Positions 40,192 to 51,181 of a stretch of DNA of 64,000 nucleotides are shown here, in pieces. Made by a program: the position numbers and the translations under genes. Source of the DNA: Methylococcaceae bacterium (GTDB lineage Bacteria > Pseudomonadota > Gammaproteobacteria > Methylococcales > Methylomonadaceae); NCBI GenBank assembly GCA_013140705.1, contig JABFSH010000044.1, positions 36,954 to 100,953 of the forward strand, written 5' to 3'. The notes beneath the pieces are model-generated. The model worked only from the letters and a program-made list of their open reading frames with translations. It searched no databases and was not told the origin of the DNA. Position 1 is the stretch's first letter. Every line of letters begins with the position of its first letter.

Positions 40192-42129
40192 CTACTGAGT
40201 TAACATCCGCCGCAAATTATTCATCGCCGTTGCCACAGTTTGACCCTGCAGATTGATATTATCAATAATTTCCAGCACGGTACGCGTATCGCTAATCGCC
40301 TTTACATTAGGGTTAACGGCTTTCAGATCATAAACCGCCGCATCAATATCAGCCGCTTTGGTTTGTGCTTCGCGAATGGCTTTTTCTTTAGCTTTGATCG
40401 CTTCTTCTATAGACGAGATTTTTTCTTTATCGGCCTTGTCTTTCTTTTGTGTTTTTAAATCCTCCTTCAACGATAGCAATGCTTCAGTGAGATTTTTCAC
40501 CTCTATAAGAAATGGCAGCATGTCCGCCTGAGCCTTGGCGCGTCGTGCAGTAAAGTCTATTGTCCAGGAAAAATCACTTTCTGCCTCAGACGTTCCGTGC
40601 TTGGCCCGCAATCGTGCAAACGAAGGAAAAGGCTTGCTCTGATTGCCTTCCTGTTCCAACCAATCGCCCGTTAATGTGCCCGGCAAATCGGCATCTGCTA
40701 AAACGCCGCCTTGTTTATCAAAGCCGAAATGCGCCAAGGTCATAGGCGATTTCTTACCGATTTTTACCTGCGACAAATCGTAATACCAGATGCGTTCGGT
40801 CTTTTTGCCCTTAGTAAAAAACAGCAAATTGGTTTTAACACCGGCTCCGGCTGTTGAGAAAACCCCGCCCGGCAAGCTAACGATGCACCACAAATCACAT
40901 TCATCGACTAATTTGCGTTTGGTTTCCACAAATGCACTTTCATTGTTACGGAACAACAAGCCTTCATCCAGCACAATGCCGCAACGCCCGCCCGCTTTGC
41001 CATCCAGCGGTGCTTTTAATTCGGCCAAAATATGCTGTAAAAATAACACCTGCGTCGAGCCGGTTTCAAAACTGTAATTTTTTTGCGCATCCGAACCTTC
41101 CTTGCCCCCAAACGGTGGATTGGTCAGAATCACATCAAAAGTCGGCGGCGCTTGCTCAAACAAACCGCCATAGGTTGGCCGGTTGGTGAGGGTGTTGCCA
41201 TGCCAGAGATTCGGCTGATCGATACCATGCAAAATCAAATTAGCCAACGCGATAGGAAATACCAGATTCTCTTTTTCCCGGCCAAAAAAGGTATCGTGTT
41301 TTAAAACATCCAACATCGTCGCGGCAGGCGCATTACCCAAGTTCCGGCTGATATGTTCAAACGCGACCGCCAAAAAGCCGCCGGTGCCGCAACAAGGATC
41401 GTAAACCGTTTCCCCTGCCTGCGGATCAAGTACATGCACCATGCCCCGAATCACTTCGCGCGGCGTAAAAAACTGGCCGCCATCCGAATTTTTCTCGCCC
41501 ATTTTCAACAGTAAATCTTCATAGACTTGTGACAACGTAAAAAAATGAGTGTCATCGATATGGTCGATATGGATTTCATGCACCTTATCTAAAATATCCC
41601 GCAGATTGGTTTCGCTATCGACCCGCACTTTTTCCACTGCCGTCATAATCCGGCCAATGACGCGCTGCTTGCGGCTGGCATTAAGATTGGGCTGCTGCGT
41701 ATTCAGATCAACATCCAGACTGTGCAAATGCGGCAGCAATTCGTTATTGATAAACTCAAACAGCTTGCCATCACCGGCTTCGAAGAGGGCTTTGCGCTTC
41801 CAGCCAATCGGCTTGCCTTCCAGAAGCATATCCGCTACAAACGGCGCCGCCCAATCCTGCCAACGATAAGGCGCAGTCAAGGCTGGTGAATAATCGTTAC
41901 CCAATGCCTCCGCTTCTTCTCGCGCCTTTTGTTCTTGCGCATCCAGAATTCGCAAAAATAAAATCCAGGTTAATTCCGGCACATACTGCAACGCGCTAGC
42001 GCAATTGGAACGGCGCATCACATCGCAAATGGCTTTTACAAAGGAAGATAGCGATTGCATGGAAGCGATGGACTTAGGCAATTTGCCTTTTTTAGTGGCT
42101 TCTACGGTTTTATCTGGCTTATTCATCAT
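40192..42129 (-). CDS. hsdM: Type I restriction-modification M subunit
   Basis: 645 residues. N-terminal helical HsdM domain, then an N6-adenine methyltransferase domain: SAM motif DPCCGTGGF (about 244-252) preceded by GGQFFTPREVIRGMV, and catalytic NPPF (about 337-340, TNPPFGGKEG). A C-terminal helical extension with a Lys/Glu-rich coiled coil (about 550-600) follows. Starts at ATG 42129 or 42126. It is the last gene of the hsd locus, separated from hsdS by about 1 kb of REP, RAYT and dinD-remnant sequence. Confidence 0.95.
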   Translation of the reverse strand: MMNKPDKTVEATKKGKLPKSIASMQSLSSFVKAICDVMRRSNCASALQYVPELTWILFLRILDAQEQKAREEAEALGNDYSPALTAPYRWQDWAAPFVADMLLEGKPIGWKRKALFEAGDGKLFEFINNELLPHLHSLDVDLNTQQPNLNASRKQRVIGRIMTAVEKVRVDSETNLRDILDKVHEIHIDHIDDTHFFTLSQVYEDLLLKMGEKNSDGGQFFTPREVIRGMVHVLDPQAGETVYDPCCGTGGFLAVAFEHISRNLGNAPAATMLDVLKHDTFFGREKENLVFPIALANLILHGIDQPNLWHGNTLTNRPTYGGLFEQAPPTFDVILTNPPFGGKEGSDAQKNYSFETGSTQVLFLQHILAELKAPLDGKAGGRCGIVLDEGLLFRNNESAFVETKRKLVDECDLWCIVSLPGGVFSTAGAGVKTNLLFFTKGKKTERIWYYDLSQVKIGKKSPMTLAHFGFDKQGGVLADADLPGTLTGDWLEQEGNQSKPFPSFARLRAKHGTSEAESDFSWTIDFTARRAKAQADMLPFLIEVKNLTEALLSLKEDLKTQKKDKADKEKISSIEEAIKAKEKAIREAQTKAADIDAAVYDLKAVNPNVKAISDTRTVLEIIDNINLQGQTVATAMNNLRRMLTQ

Positions 42130-42150
42130 GATTTTTCACTGGTTATATAT

Positions 42151-42218
42151 GTAGGAGCGGGCCATGCCCGCGAATGGGTTCCGTTATCGCCCAAATCGCG
42201 GGCATGGCCCGCTCCTAC
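42151..42218. repeat. REP doublet (BIME-like), copy 1
   Basis: Two inverted REP units of 23 bp, GTAGGAGCGGGCCATGCCCG... (42151-42173) and its complement (42196-42218), with 22 bases between. Each unit is itself a stem-loop (GCGGGCcatGCCCGC). It lies between hsdM and the dinD remnant. Confidence 0.9.
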
Positions 42219-42222
42219 AAAA

Positions 42223-42562
42223 TTATTTAGTTGGCAAGGCTTCGGGCATGGTGCCGCCCAAATCATCAATGGTTTGTCTCACTTTCTTGCCCACTTCAAA
42301 ATGGGTTTGATTCGCCTGCCGCTTGCCCTGTACTTGATCACGTTTTAGCTTCTCTTCGGCCTGTGTGGCGCGGAACAAATTAGCAGCCAGCTCGGTACTG
42401 CCCATGTGATCAAGAATTTTCTGGCTTTTCTTTAAGCCCTTGAGCGTGAATATCTTTCGCGCTAAGCCCGCCATACAAGCCTTTATAACCATGATCTTGG
42501 AAAATAGTGTAATCAAGCTGACTGAAGCTCTTGAAAATGGCGTGATATCGTTGGGTATTCAT
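42223..42562 (-). pseudogene. dinD: dinD remnant (internal deletion and frameshift)
   Basis: The minus strand encodes the C-terminal end of DNA-damage-inducible protein D: DYTIFQDHGYKGLYGGL in one frame (from ATG 42562), then GLKKSQKILDHMGSTELAAN, LFRATQAEEKLKRDQ and GKKVRQTIDDLGGTMPE in another to the stop at 42223. The frames change near 42440, at ...DIHA/GLKK. The first 17 codons (MNTQRYHAIFKSFSQL) run straight into the C-terminal part, so the N-terminal two thirds of a normal (about 275-residue) DinD is missing. dinD-like genes are often found within hsd loci. Confidence 0.8.
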
Positions 42563-42588
42563 GATTTTTCTCTTTTTAGTTTAGCGTT

Positions 42589-42611
42589 GTAGGAGTGGGC
42601 CATGCCAGCGA
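42589..42611 (+). repeat. REP singlet, degenerate, copy 2
   Basis: GTAGGAGTGGGCCATGCCAG... is one REP unit with two changes from the others (GTGGGC, CCAGCG). It lies 18 bp downstream of the RAYT stop codon, so the RAYT gene has REP on both sides. Confidence 0.8.
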
Positions 42612-42629
42612 AATGGTTATGGTAATACA

Positions 42630-43100
42630 TTAAACCCATACCGCATTCCAAAACGGATAATCGCCTATCCGTTGCACCAATCCCGCCCGCAAAGGATTAG
42701 CAATAATATATCGAGCCACATGCTGTAAATCTTCCTCGGCACGTAAAGCATGGTCATGATATGCCGCATCCCAAAGAGCGCCTTGTCGATGGTGTACTCG
42801 ATTTGCCAATCTTGCGCTAGACGATTTCAGCCGGTTGACGACCACGCTCAAAGCATCCCGCTCACCTAAATGGATAAGCCAATGCGCATGATCCGGCATC
42901 AAAACCCAGGCAAGCATTCGGGCATCACCAAGCAGTTCAGCATTTTCAAAACACCGGGCGGCAGCGCATCCGGCGGTAAAGTTATCGAAAAAACGTTGCC
43001 GATCAACCGTGGTTGTCGTTATCAAATAAACGTGATTAGGAAGGGATACCCGCCCTTTACGCAAAGCCTGATGACCCGATTGGATTTTTTGTTCACTCAT
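42630..43100 (-). CDS. REP-associated tyrosine transposase (RAYT)
   Basis: 156 residues of the Y1/HUH transposase family (IS200/IS605-like, Y1_Tnp). The metal-binding HUH motif is in MPDHAHWLIHL and the tyrosine nucleophile lies in VARYIIANPLRAGLV. N-terminal GRVSLPNHVYLITTTTVDR is typical. RAYTs are single-copy domesticated transposases that act on REP palindromes. REP units lie 6 bp upstream and 18 bp downstream, giving a classic REP-RAYT unit. It sits in the gap between hsdS and hsdM, in the same direction. Confidence 0.92.
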   Translation of the reverse strand: MSEQKIQSGHQALRKGRVSLPNHVYLITTTTVDRQRFFDNFTAGCAAARCFENAELLGDARMLAWVLMPDHAHWLIHLGERDALSVVVNRLKSSSARLANRVHHRQGALWDAAYHDHALRAEEDLQHVARYIIANPLRAGLVQRIGDYPFWNAVWV

Positions 43101-43106
43101 AGAATT

Positions 43107-43174
43107 GTAGGAGCGGGCCTTGCCCGCGAATGGATTCCATTATCACCAAAATCACGGGCATGGCCCGCTCCTAC
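43107..43174. repeat. REP doublet, copy 3
   Basis: Two inverted 23-bp REP units (43107-43129 and 43152-43174) with 22 bases between, the same total length (68 bp) as copy 1. It lies between the hsdS stop and the RAYT start. The internal spacer closely resembles copy 1 (GAATGGATTCCATTATCACC against GAATGGGTTCCGTTATCGCC), suggesting that the doublet moves as a unit. Confidence 0.92.
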
Positions 43175-43181
43175 AATTATA

Positions 43182-44357
43182 TTAATCATTGTTTCCAAAA
43201 GCCTGAGCCAGCAGCCGCTCTGGGATTTTATTCAACTCATCCAGCTGTTTTTGAATGCCGGATTTAACCGACTTTAATTGCGCCAACGCTTTCGATACCC
43301 TGAGTTGTTCTTGATAAGGCGGTAGTAGAATTGAACCTTCCGCGAGCCGATTAAACAGCATCCGTTCCCGCACTGCGCCGCGGGCCAATGAATTAATGCA
43401 CTGCACGCCGTAAGGTGATCTGAGCCAGTAATAAAACCAGCGCGAATCAACTACGCCGTTTTTACCTTGCAAGACCACATAATCCGGGCTGGTGATGCCG
43501 GGTTCATCATCGTCATCCACGAAGGCAATCGAGCCGATCAAAATACGCATCGGGTTATAAAACACCGTGCCGCTGAATACCGGTTTGTAGCGTTGAGGCT
43601 GTTTGCCTGGCGGTTCTTTGGCGGGCGCCAAACCATTGCGGGTTGCGCCCAAAACCGGATACTCCGCCCAGTTTGCACCGATGCCTTGTTTGATTTCATC
43701 CAGCACATCGCCCAGCCGAGTTTCGGTGACGGATATTGGGTCGTCCGTAGGAGCGGGCCATGCCCGCGAATAAATTCCATCATCGCCTGCATGGTTTAAA
43801 TCGCGGGCATGGCCCGCTCCTACACCCATATTAAATGATGGTTCAATACTTTCGCAGATATACGCATTAGCCAGATTAACGATTTCTTGTTGTTGGCATT
43901 CCAAGGCTTGTCGGGCGGTTTCTACTTCGGCAAGTTGGGCTTTGAGTTTGGTTGTGATGCGGCATTGATTTTCTAAATCTATTTTTGGAATAAATAAATC
44001 ATTGAGGTATTTGGAATGCCTACCGTAACCATCCGTAGGAAGAACAGAGCTTTTAAGAAAAAGGAATAGAAACTCTGCATCAAAACCCTCAGCAGCTTTA
44101 TATAGTCTTACACCATCTGCTCCAACTACAAATTCGAAATCAACAAGCTTGATTACTTTAGTGTGATCTCCGAACACGATGTAAGGCGTGTTTTTTCTGA
44201 CCAAATCTGTTCGATCAGTGAAGCCTGATATTAGGTTTTGGCCTTGATCAACAACTTTAATTGAACCAGAGTCGTGATATTCCGATTCTTTAATTTTGTA
44301 TCGACCCACCGTTTCTGAAACAAAAGCTCTCTCAAACGGAACAAAATCAATATTCAT
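43182..44357 (-). CDS. hsdS: Type I restriction specificity subunit, with in-frame REP insertion
   Basis: 391 residues. First recognition domain about 1-125, ending in the coiled-coil spacer (ITTKLKAQLAEVETARQALE, CQQQEIVNLANAY); second recognition domain about 200-340, followed by LPPYQEQLRVSKALAQLKSVKSGIQKQLDEL. Between them lies a stretch GVGAGHARDLNHAGDDGIYS followed by RAWPAPT that is exactly the translation of a REP doublet (43747-43823). The insertion keeps the frame open and falls in the linker between the domains. Start overlaps the hsdR stop by 4 bp. Confidence 0.92.
   Translation of the reverse strand: MNIDFVPFERAFVSETVGRYKIKESEYHDSGSIKVVDQGQNLISGFTDRTDLVRKNTPYIVFGDHTKVIKLVDFEFVVGADGVRLYKAAEGFDAEFLFLFLKSSVLPTDGYGRHSKYLNDLFIPKIDLENQCRITTKLKAQLAEVETARQALECQQQEIVNLANAYICESIEPSFNMGVGAGHARDLNHAGDDGIYSRAWPAPTDDPISVTETRLGDVLDEIKQGIGANWAEYPVLGATRNGLAPAKEPPGKQPQRYKPVFSGTVFYNPMRILIGSIAFVDDDDEPGITSPDYVVLQGKNGVVDSRWFYYWLRSPYGVQCINSLARGAVRERMLFNRLAEGSILLPPYQEQLRVSKALAQLKSVKSGIQKQLDELNKIPERLLAQAFGNND
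43747..43823. repeat. REP doublet inside hsdS, copy 4
   Basis: Two inverted 23-bp REP units (43747-43769, 43801-43823) with a 31-base spacer, 9 bases longer than in copies 1 and 3. It sits wholly inside the hsdS coding sequence and adds about 26 codons without a stop. Confidence 0.92.
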
Positions 44358-46747
44358 ACCCCAAACAATCTCCCCTTAGTCTGCAAAATCACTTCCGCCG
44401 GTTTGCCCAATTTCTTCAAAGCTACCAAACCACCAGCCAGACTGATTTCCGGCACATCCCATAATGCCGAAGTTTCTAACGCATCGGTGCCGCCCAGGCC
44501 GAATTGATGGCCGAAACCTTTTAGCACAATCGCGGTATCGGCTGGCATCGCGTCAAACCAGGTTTGGTTCTGGTTGAGGTAAGCCTGACCGCGTTGCCGG
44601 CGTTTTAAGGCTTGGGCACGATAGCCGTGATAGGCGAACATGTCGTAATAGTCAAAATCCTGCATATCTTCCAGTTCGCGTAAGACTTCCGGCGAGTAGT
44701 TTTCGCCCAGTAAATGATCGATCAGTTCGCGGCGTTTTCGGGCTTCTATCCACAGTTGACGAAAATCCTGCAAGTTGCCTGCTTCCCGCAACACGCGTTG
44801 CAGCATTTCCCGGCGGTATTCGTCTATCGGGATTTTGACATCCCGGCCTTCGCGGCGGGTGAGGATAAAGCGGCCTTCCGAAGTGACGCTGACGGTTTGT
44901 CCGCTGATTTGAATCACCGGCGGCTCGTCTTCTCCCTCATCCCCGCCTTCTTCGCCACCGCCCGTGGCTTTTCTCTTTTTAGCTGAGGCATTCGCAGTAA
45001 TGAAATCGGTGCCGAACAGGTCAGTGACGCCGGTATAATCGTACAACCAGAATTTATATTTTTGCGTGGTTTCGTCGATGCGGGTGCCGCGCCCGACCAT
45101 TTGATAAAACAGGATGCTGGATTCCAGATACCGGAAAAACACCACAGCGTTGAGCCGTTCTATATCGACGCCGGTGGCCAGCAAGTCCACCGTGCAGGCG
45201 ATAAAGGCGCGTTCGCCGGAACCGCGCATCGGTTCGATCAGTTCGCGCCCGCCGTTGGCGGTGCATTTAAAGGCGTACAGGTCTTTGGCTGCACGGCCCT
45301 GCTGTTTGCACCAAGCGCTGTAGAGGTTGTTCACTTGCATGACCACACGATCAGCGTGGATGTCGCGGTTGCAGAAAATAATTACTTTCTGCTCGGGGCC
45401 GCCGTGTTGGCACAATTGCTCGAACAGGTCTTTACACATGGCCGCAACGCGTTCGGGTATCAGTAATTGGCTGTCAAAATGACGGGAAGTATACTGATCT
45501 TTGATTTCTTCCTGTTTGATTTCTCGTCCGGTTTTAGCATCAATCGGCTTGGCTTTTAGTATCTCTTCACTGGTGAAGGTTTTGCCGTCAATCGAAGCTT
45601 TGCGTTTAACGATTTCACACGCGGCCAGATAGCCGTCTTCCTGGGCTTGAATCAGCGTGTATTCATATACCGGTTCGCCGAAGTATTTGAGGTTGTTGGC
45701 GGTAATTTGTGCATCTTCTTGGCTTTGACTTTTGGATTCGCGCAGTTGCCGGGGCGTGGCAGTCAAACCGATTTGCACGGCATTGGGATTGCGCAATAAC
45801 ACTTCGGACCAGCGGCCCCACGCAGAACGGTGACATTCGTCGATAATAATGACGCTGAACGCATCAGGCGGATAATGGTCACTAAGGAAGCTGGCGGTAT
45901 TGTTATCTTCGTCATCCAGACCCAAAGTTTGATAGGTTGCTATATGAATCCTGGCGTTTTTGGCGCTGTTTTCACCTTTGCTGTTGCCAACCAGACGGGC
46001 ATTGTCGCCGAAGACGGCTTTGAGTTTGTTGTAGCCCTGTTCACGCAGTTCGTCCCGGTCACACAGAAATAACGCCGGTTTTGGCAGTCGCTGGGCTTGA
46101 TGCAAGCGCCATAATAGGTTGGCGGCAATCACGGTTTTTCCTGCGCCGGTAGCCAAAGCCAATAACACCCGGCAAGGTTGCTGGAGTTGTTCATAACGCA
46201 GAATTTTTTCAAAGCAGGCGCGTATTGCGGCATCCTGATAATAACGGGTCTTCGGATAAGCCAGGCTATCGGCCATGAACAACAAAGCCGATTCGGGTTT
46301 GCTGAGGTCTATGCCGGTATCGCAAGCATAGCGGCCGGTTAAATCGTGATGGCTTGGGAAATGGTCTTTGAGTGAATGCGGCCCGGACTGCAAACCGCTG
46401 GTTTTATCGTACTCGCCGTACAAATGGCCGTTGGTCGCAAACACATAATGAACGTTAAAACGGCTGCATTCTGAATAGCCTTTGGCTTGCTGCATGCCTG
46501 TTAACGGGTCTGCTGATTCTTTTTTGGCTTCCAATACGCCGACCGGTAGCGGTTTAGGCATGTCGCCTGCTTGTACGCAAAGCAGATAATCGGTACGACC
46601 TCCGCCAGCACGTCGACGCCCTTTATGGCCGATAGCTTCTACCGGAGCAGGCGTTTCCAGTTTAAGTTTGGATGAATCGTTGTAACCTTTTTCGCGAAGT
46701 ATCGGATCAATCAGATGGTAGCGGGTTTCAGCTTCGTTGTAACTCAT
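44354..46747 (-). CDS. hsdR: Type I restriction enzyme R subunit
   Basis: 797 residues. N-terminal PD-(D/E)xK nuclease (Asp53 in RTDYLL, Glu73-x-Lys75 in VLEAKK), helicase motor with Walker A ATGAGKT (about 199-205) and DECH (about 303-306), motif VI QMVGRGTRIDE, and an EcoEI-type C-terminal domain (EYRREMLQRVLREAGNLQDF). A Lys/Gly/Glu-rich loop (KKRKATGGGEEGGDEGEDEPP) precedes that domain. First gene of the hsd locus; about 95 bp follow the lgt stop, enough for a promoter. Confidence 0.96.
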   Translation of the reverse strand: MSYNEAETRYHLIDPILREKGYNDSSKLKLETPAPVEAIGHKGRRRAGGGRTDYLLCVQAGDMPKPLPVGVLEAKKESADPLTGMQQAKGYSECSRFNVHYVFATNGHLYGEYDKTSGLQSGPHSLKDHFPSHHDLTGRYACDTGIDLSKPESALLFMADSLAYPKTRYYQDAAIRACFEKILRYEQLQQPCRVLLALATGAGKTVIAANLLWRLHQAQRLPKPALFLCDRDELREQGYNKLKAVFGDNARLVGNSKGENSAKNARIHIATYQTLGLDDEDNNTASFLSDHYPPDAFSVIIIDECHRSAWGRWSEVLLRNPNAVQIGLTATPRQLRESKSQSQEDAQITANNLKYFGEPVYEYTLIQAQEDGYLAACEIVKRKASIDGKTFTSEEILKAKPIDAKTGREIKQEEIKDQYTSRHFDSQLLIPERVAAMCKDLFEQLCQHGGPEQKVIIFCNRDIHADRVVMQVNNLYSAWCKQQGRAAKDLYAFKCTANGGRELIEPMRGSGERAFIACTVDLLATGVDIERLNAVVFFRYLESSILFYQMVGRGTRIDETTQKYKFWLYDYTGVTDLFGTDFITANASAKKRKATGGGEEGGDEGEDEPPVIQISGQTVSVTSEGRFILTRREGRDVKIPIDEYRREMLQRVLREAGNLQDFRQLWIEARKRRELIDHLLGENYSPEVLRELEDMQDFDYYDMFAYHGYRAQALKRRQRGQAYLNQNQTWFDAMPADTAIVLKGFGHQFGLGGTDALETSALWDVPEISLAGGLVALKKLGKPAEVILQTKGRLFGV

Positions 46748-46842
46748 GGTATTTCCCTTTTGATGGGATTCCTTACGAACAGATCAAGACTGGTTCTGGC
46801 AGATCACGGCCTGATACAAGCTATTTAAGACCGCTTAACAGT

Positions 46843-47634
46843 TTACTTGGTCGGAACACTTTTCATATAGGCAAAATAAACCAATGCAGCTCCGATAATG
46901 ATCATCGGCGTCGACAAAATCTGCCCCATGGTCACCCAATCCAAGGCCAGATAGCCCAGATGTGCATCAGGCATTCTGAAAAATTCGACAAAAAACCGGA
47001 AACAGCCGTAAAAAAACAGCGCCATGCCGGTGGTTGCCATGGTTGGTCTTGGTTTTCTGGAGTAAACCCAGAGTATGGCAAACAACACCACGCCTTCCAG
47101 AAAAGCTTCATACAGTTGTGAGGGGTGTCTGGCTAAGGGGCCGCCATTCGGAAAGATCATGGCCCAGGGAATATCTGTTGGTCTTCCCCATAATTCGGAA
47201 TTGATAAAGTTGCCGATGCGGCCCAGGCCCAAGCCGATGGGCGAAAGCGGGGCAATAATATCGGTTAATTGCAGCATCGAACAGTTCTGTTTTTTGCCAA
47301 ACAGATACATGGCGATAAAAACACCCAACATGCCGCCGTGAAACGACATGCCGCCTTGCCAAATTTTAATCAGGATCAGCGGATCATCGATGAACTCGGC
47401 AAAATTGTAAAACAGAATATAGCCGATTCTGCCACCCAGAATGACCCCCATTGCGCCATAGGTGACGAGATCTTCTATTGCCTCCGGCTTTACCGGTGAC
47501 CAGGGCTGTTGTGCCCGTTTTTGGCCTAATACAAACACGGCCGCAAAACCAAACAGATACATCAACCCATACCAATGTATTTTTAACGGGCCTAAACTAA
47601 TCGCAATAGGATCAATAGTCGGAAAATTCAACAT
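46843..47634 (-). CDS. lgt: Prolipoprotein diacylglyceryl transferase
   Basis: 263-residue inner-membrane enzyme with about seven helices. Signature GRIGNFINSELWGRPTD, the HPSQLYEAFLEG segment and the HGGMLG histidine are present. It transfers diacylglycerol to lipobox cysteines, and so serves the entericidin-like protein and LptM in this window. Only 2 bp separate it from gyrB. Confidence 0.96.
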   Translation of the reverse strand: MLNFPTIDPIAISLGPLKIHWYGLMYLFGFAAVFVLGQKRAQQPWSPVKPEAIEDLVTYGAMGVILGGRIGYILFYNFAEFIDDPLILIKIWQGGMSFHGGMLGVFIAMYLFGKKQNCSMLQLTDIIAPLSPIGLGLGRIGNFINSELWGRPTDIPWAMIFPNGGPLARHPSQLYEAFLEGVVLFAILWVYSRKPRPTMATTGMALFFYGCFRFFVEFFRMPDAHLGYLALDWVTMGQILSTPMIIIGAALVYFAYMKSVPTK

Positions 47635-47636
47635 GT

Positions 47637-50072
<2,436 letters not shown>

Positions 50073-50079
50073 TTATGAA

Positions 50080-50095
50080 TGTTCCACGTGGAACA
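50080..50095. promoter_or_regulatory. parS: parS centromere site 1
   Basis: TGTTCCACGTGGAACA, a perfect 16-bp palindrome matching the widely conserved ParB binding consensus TGTTNCACGTGNAACA. It lies in the 44-bp recF-gyrB gap, immediately beyond the recF stop codon. Confidence 0.9.
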
Positions 50096-51172
50096 TCAAA
50101 CTGGTTTTATGTACCCATGTTCCACGTGGAACATTTTATAATTATCTAAGCAGCTCAAATCACCAAAATGATCAGTATCCGTAGCGGTGATAACAACTTG
50201 ACTGCCACAATCAGCTAAATAGCGTAAAACTTTAGCACGGTTAATTACATCAAGTTCGGCAGCGAAATCATCAAATAAAATACATCCAAAATGATTGTTT
50301 TGATTCAAAAGCAATTGAACTTGTGCAAGTTTCAGACTCATCACCAACAGTTTTAATTGACCACGGGATACAAAATCCTTAGCCAGTCGTTGATTGACCA
50401 AAAGCTGGAAGTCACCCCGATGGGGTCCACTATGAGTGAATCCATAACGTACATCCTTTTCTAATTCATCCTGTAGTACCTGATGAAAATTCCTACTTAA
50501 ATCCCAACCGGAAATGGGGAATAATTCGAGGCCTTCCACAGCGACAAAGTTACTCGCAATCTCAGTAAAGACAGGCGTAAATTTCTCTAAGTATTGACGA
50601 CGGTGAGAATCGACTATTGTACCGTAATATACGAGTTCTTTATCCCAAACACCGATTTGCGAGAGTTGTTTGGTCTTTAGCAATGAATTACGCTGAGTTA
50701 ATGCCTTTTTAAATCGACGCCAAATAGTTAAAAATTTTTCATCACTGTGAAATACACCCCAATCTAAAAACTCTCTGCGTAAATGAGGACCGGTATCAAG
50801 TAATTCATAACTTTTGGGGTGTATTAACTGCAGAGGTAAAGCGTACGCTAAATCAGATTTATTTTGTGAGGCTTGTTGGTTGATATGAATTTCAATGGTT
50901 TTGCCATCCAACTGTATACCCAAGTGATTCGTCAATCCAAACGATTGAGCGATGAGGGCAGTTACAACAAGATGATCATGTTGAAAGTTAATAACCGGTT
51001 TAATTGAAGCAGAGCGAAATGATTTGGCTCTGCCCAGAATATAAATGGCTTCAATAAGTGCACTTTTACCACTGGCATTCGCGCCATAAAAAAAATTGAG
51101 CGTCGGTGCTAAACAAACAGATTGATGTTGGATATTCCTGACCGCATGAATATCCAAAGTAAGCAAACTCAT
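50096..51172 (-). CDS. recF: DNA replication and repair protein RecF
   Basis: 358-residue SMC-like ATPase for gap repair. Walker A GANASGKSALIEAIYIL, signature FVSRGQLKLLVMSLKLAQ and Walker B LFDDFAAELD are present. Its C-terminal residues MFHVEH are encoded by a parS palindrome, so the end of the protein has been shaped by a DNA site. It starts 9 bp after dnaN. Confidence 0.95.
   Translation of the reverse strand: MSLLTLDIHAVRNIQHQSVCLAPTLNFFYGANASGKSALIEAIYILGRAKSFRSASIKPVINFQHDHLVVTALIAQSFGLTNHLGIQLDGKTIEIHINQQASQNKSDLAYALPLQLIHPKSYELLDTGPHLRREFLDWGVFHSDEKFLTIWRRFKKALTQRNSLLKTKQLSQIGVWDKELVYYGTIVDSHRRQYLEKFTPVFTEIASNFVAVEGLELFPISGWDLSRNFHQVLQDELEKDVRYGFTHSGPHRGDFQLLVNQRLAKDFVSRGQLKLLVMSLKLAQVQLLLNQNNHFGCILFDDFAAELDVINRAKVLRYLADCGSQVVITATDTDHFGDLSCLDNYKMFHVEHGYIKPV
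50118..50133. promoter_or_regulatory. parS: parS centromere site 2 (inside recF)
   Basis: A second perfect TGTTCCACGTGGAACA, 38 bp from the first centre to centre, within the last codons of recF (FHVEH). Two close copies about 2.2 kb from the candidate oriC suit a ParB loading zone. Confidence 0.9.
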
Positions 51173-51181
51173 TAAATCAAA

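Noticed and set aside
42151..43823. Possible CRISPR array from repeated GTAGGAGCGGGCC sequences
   Set aside because: The repeats are inverted pairs around a RAYT gene with irregular spacing, which is the REP pattern, not direct repeats with unique spacers.
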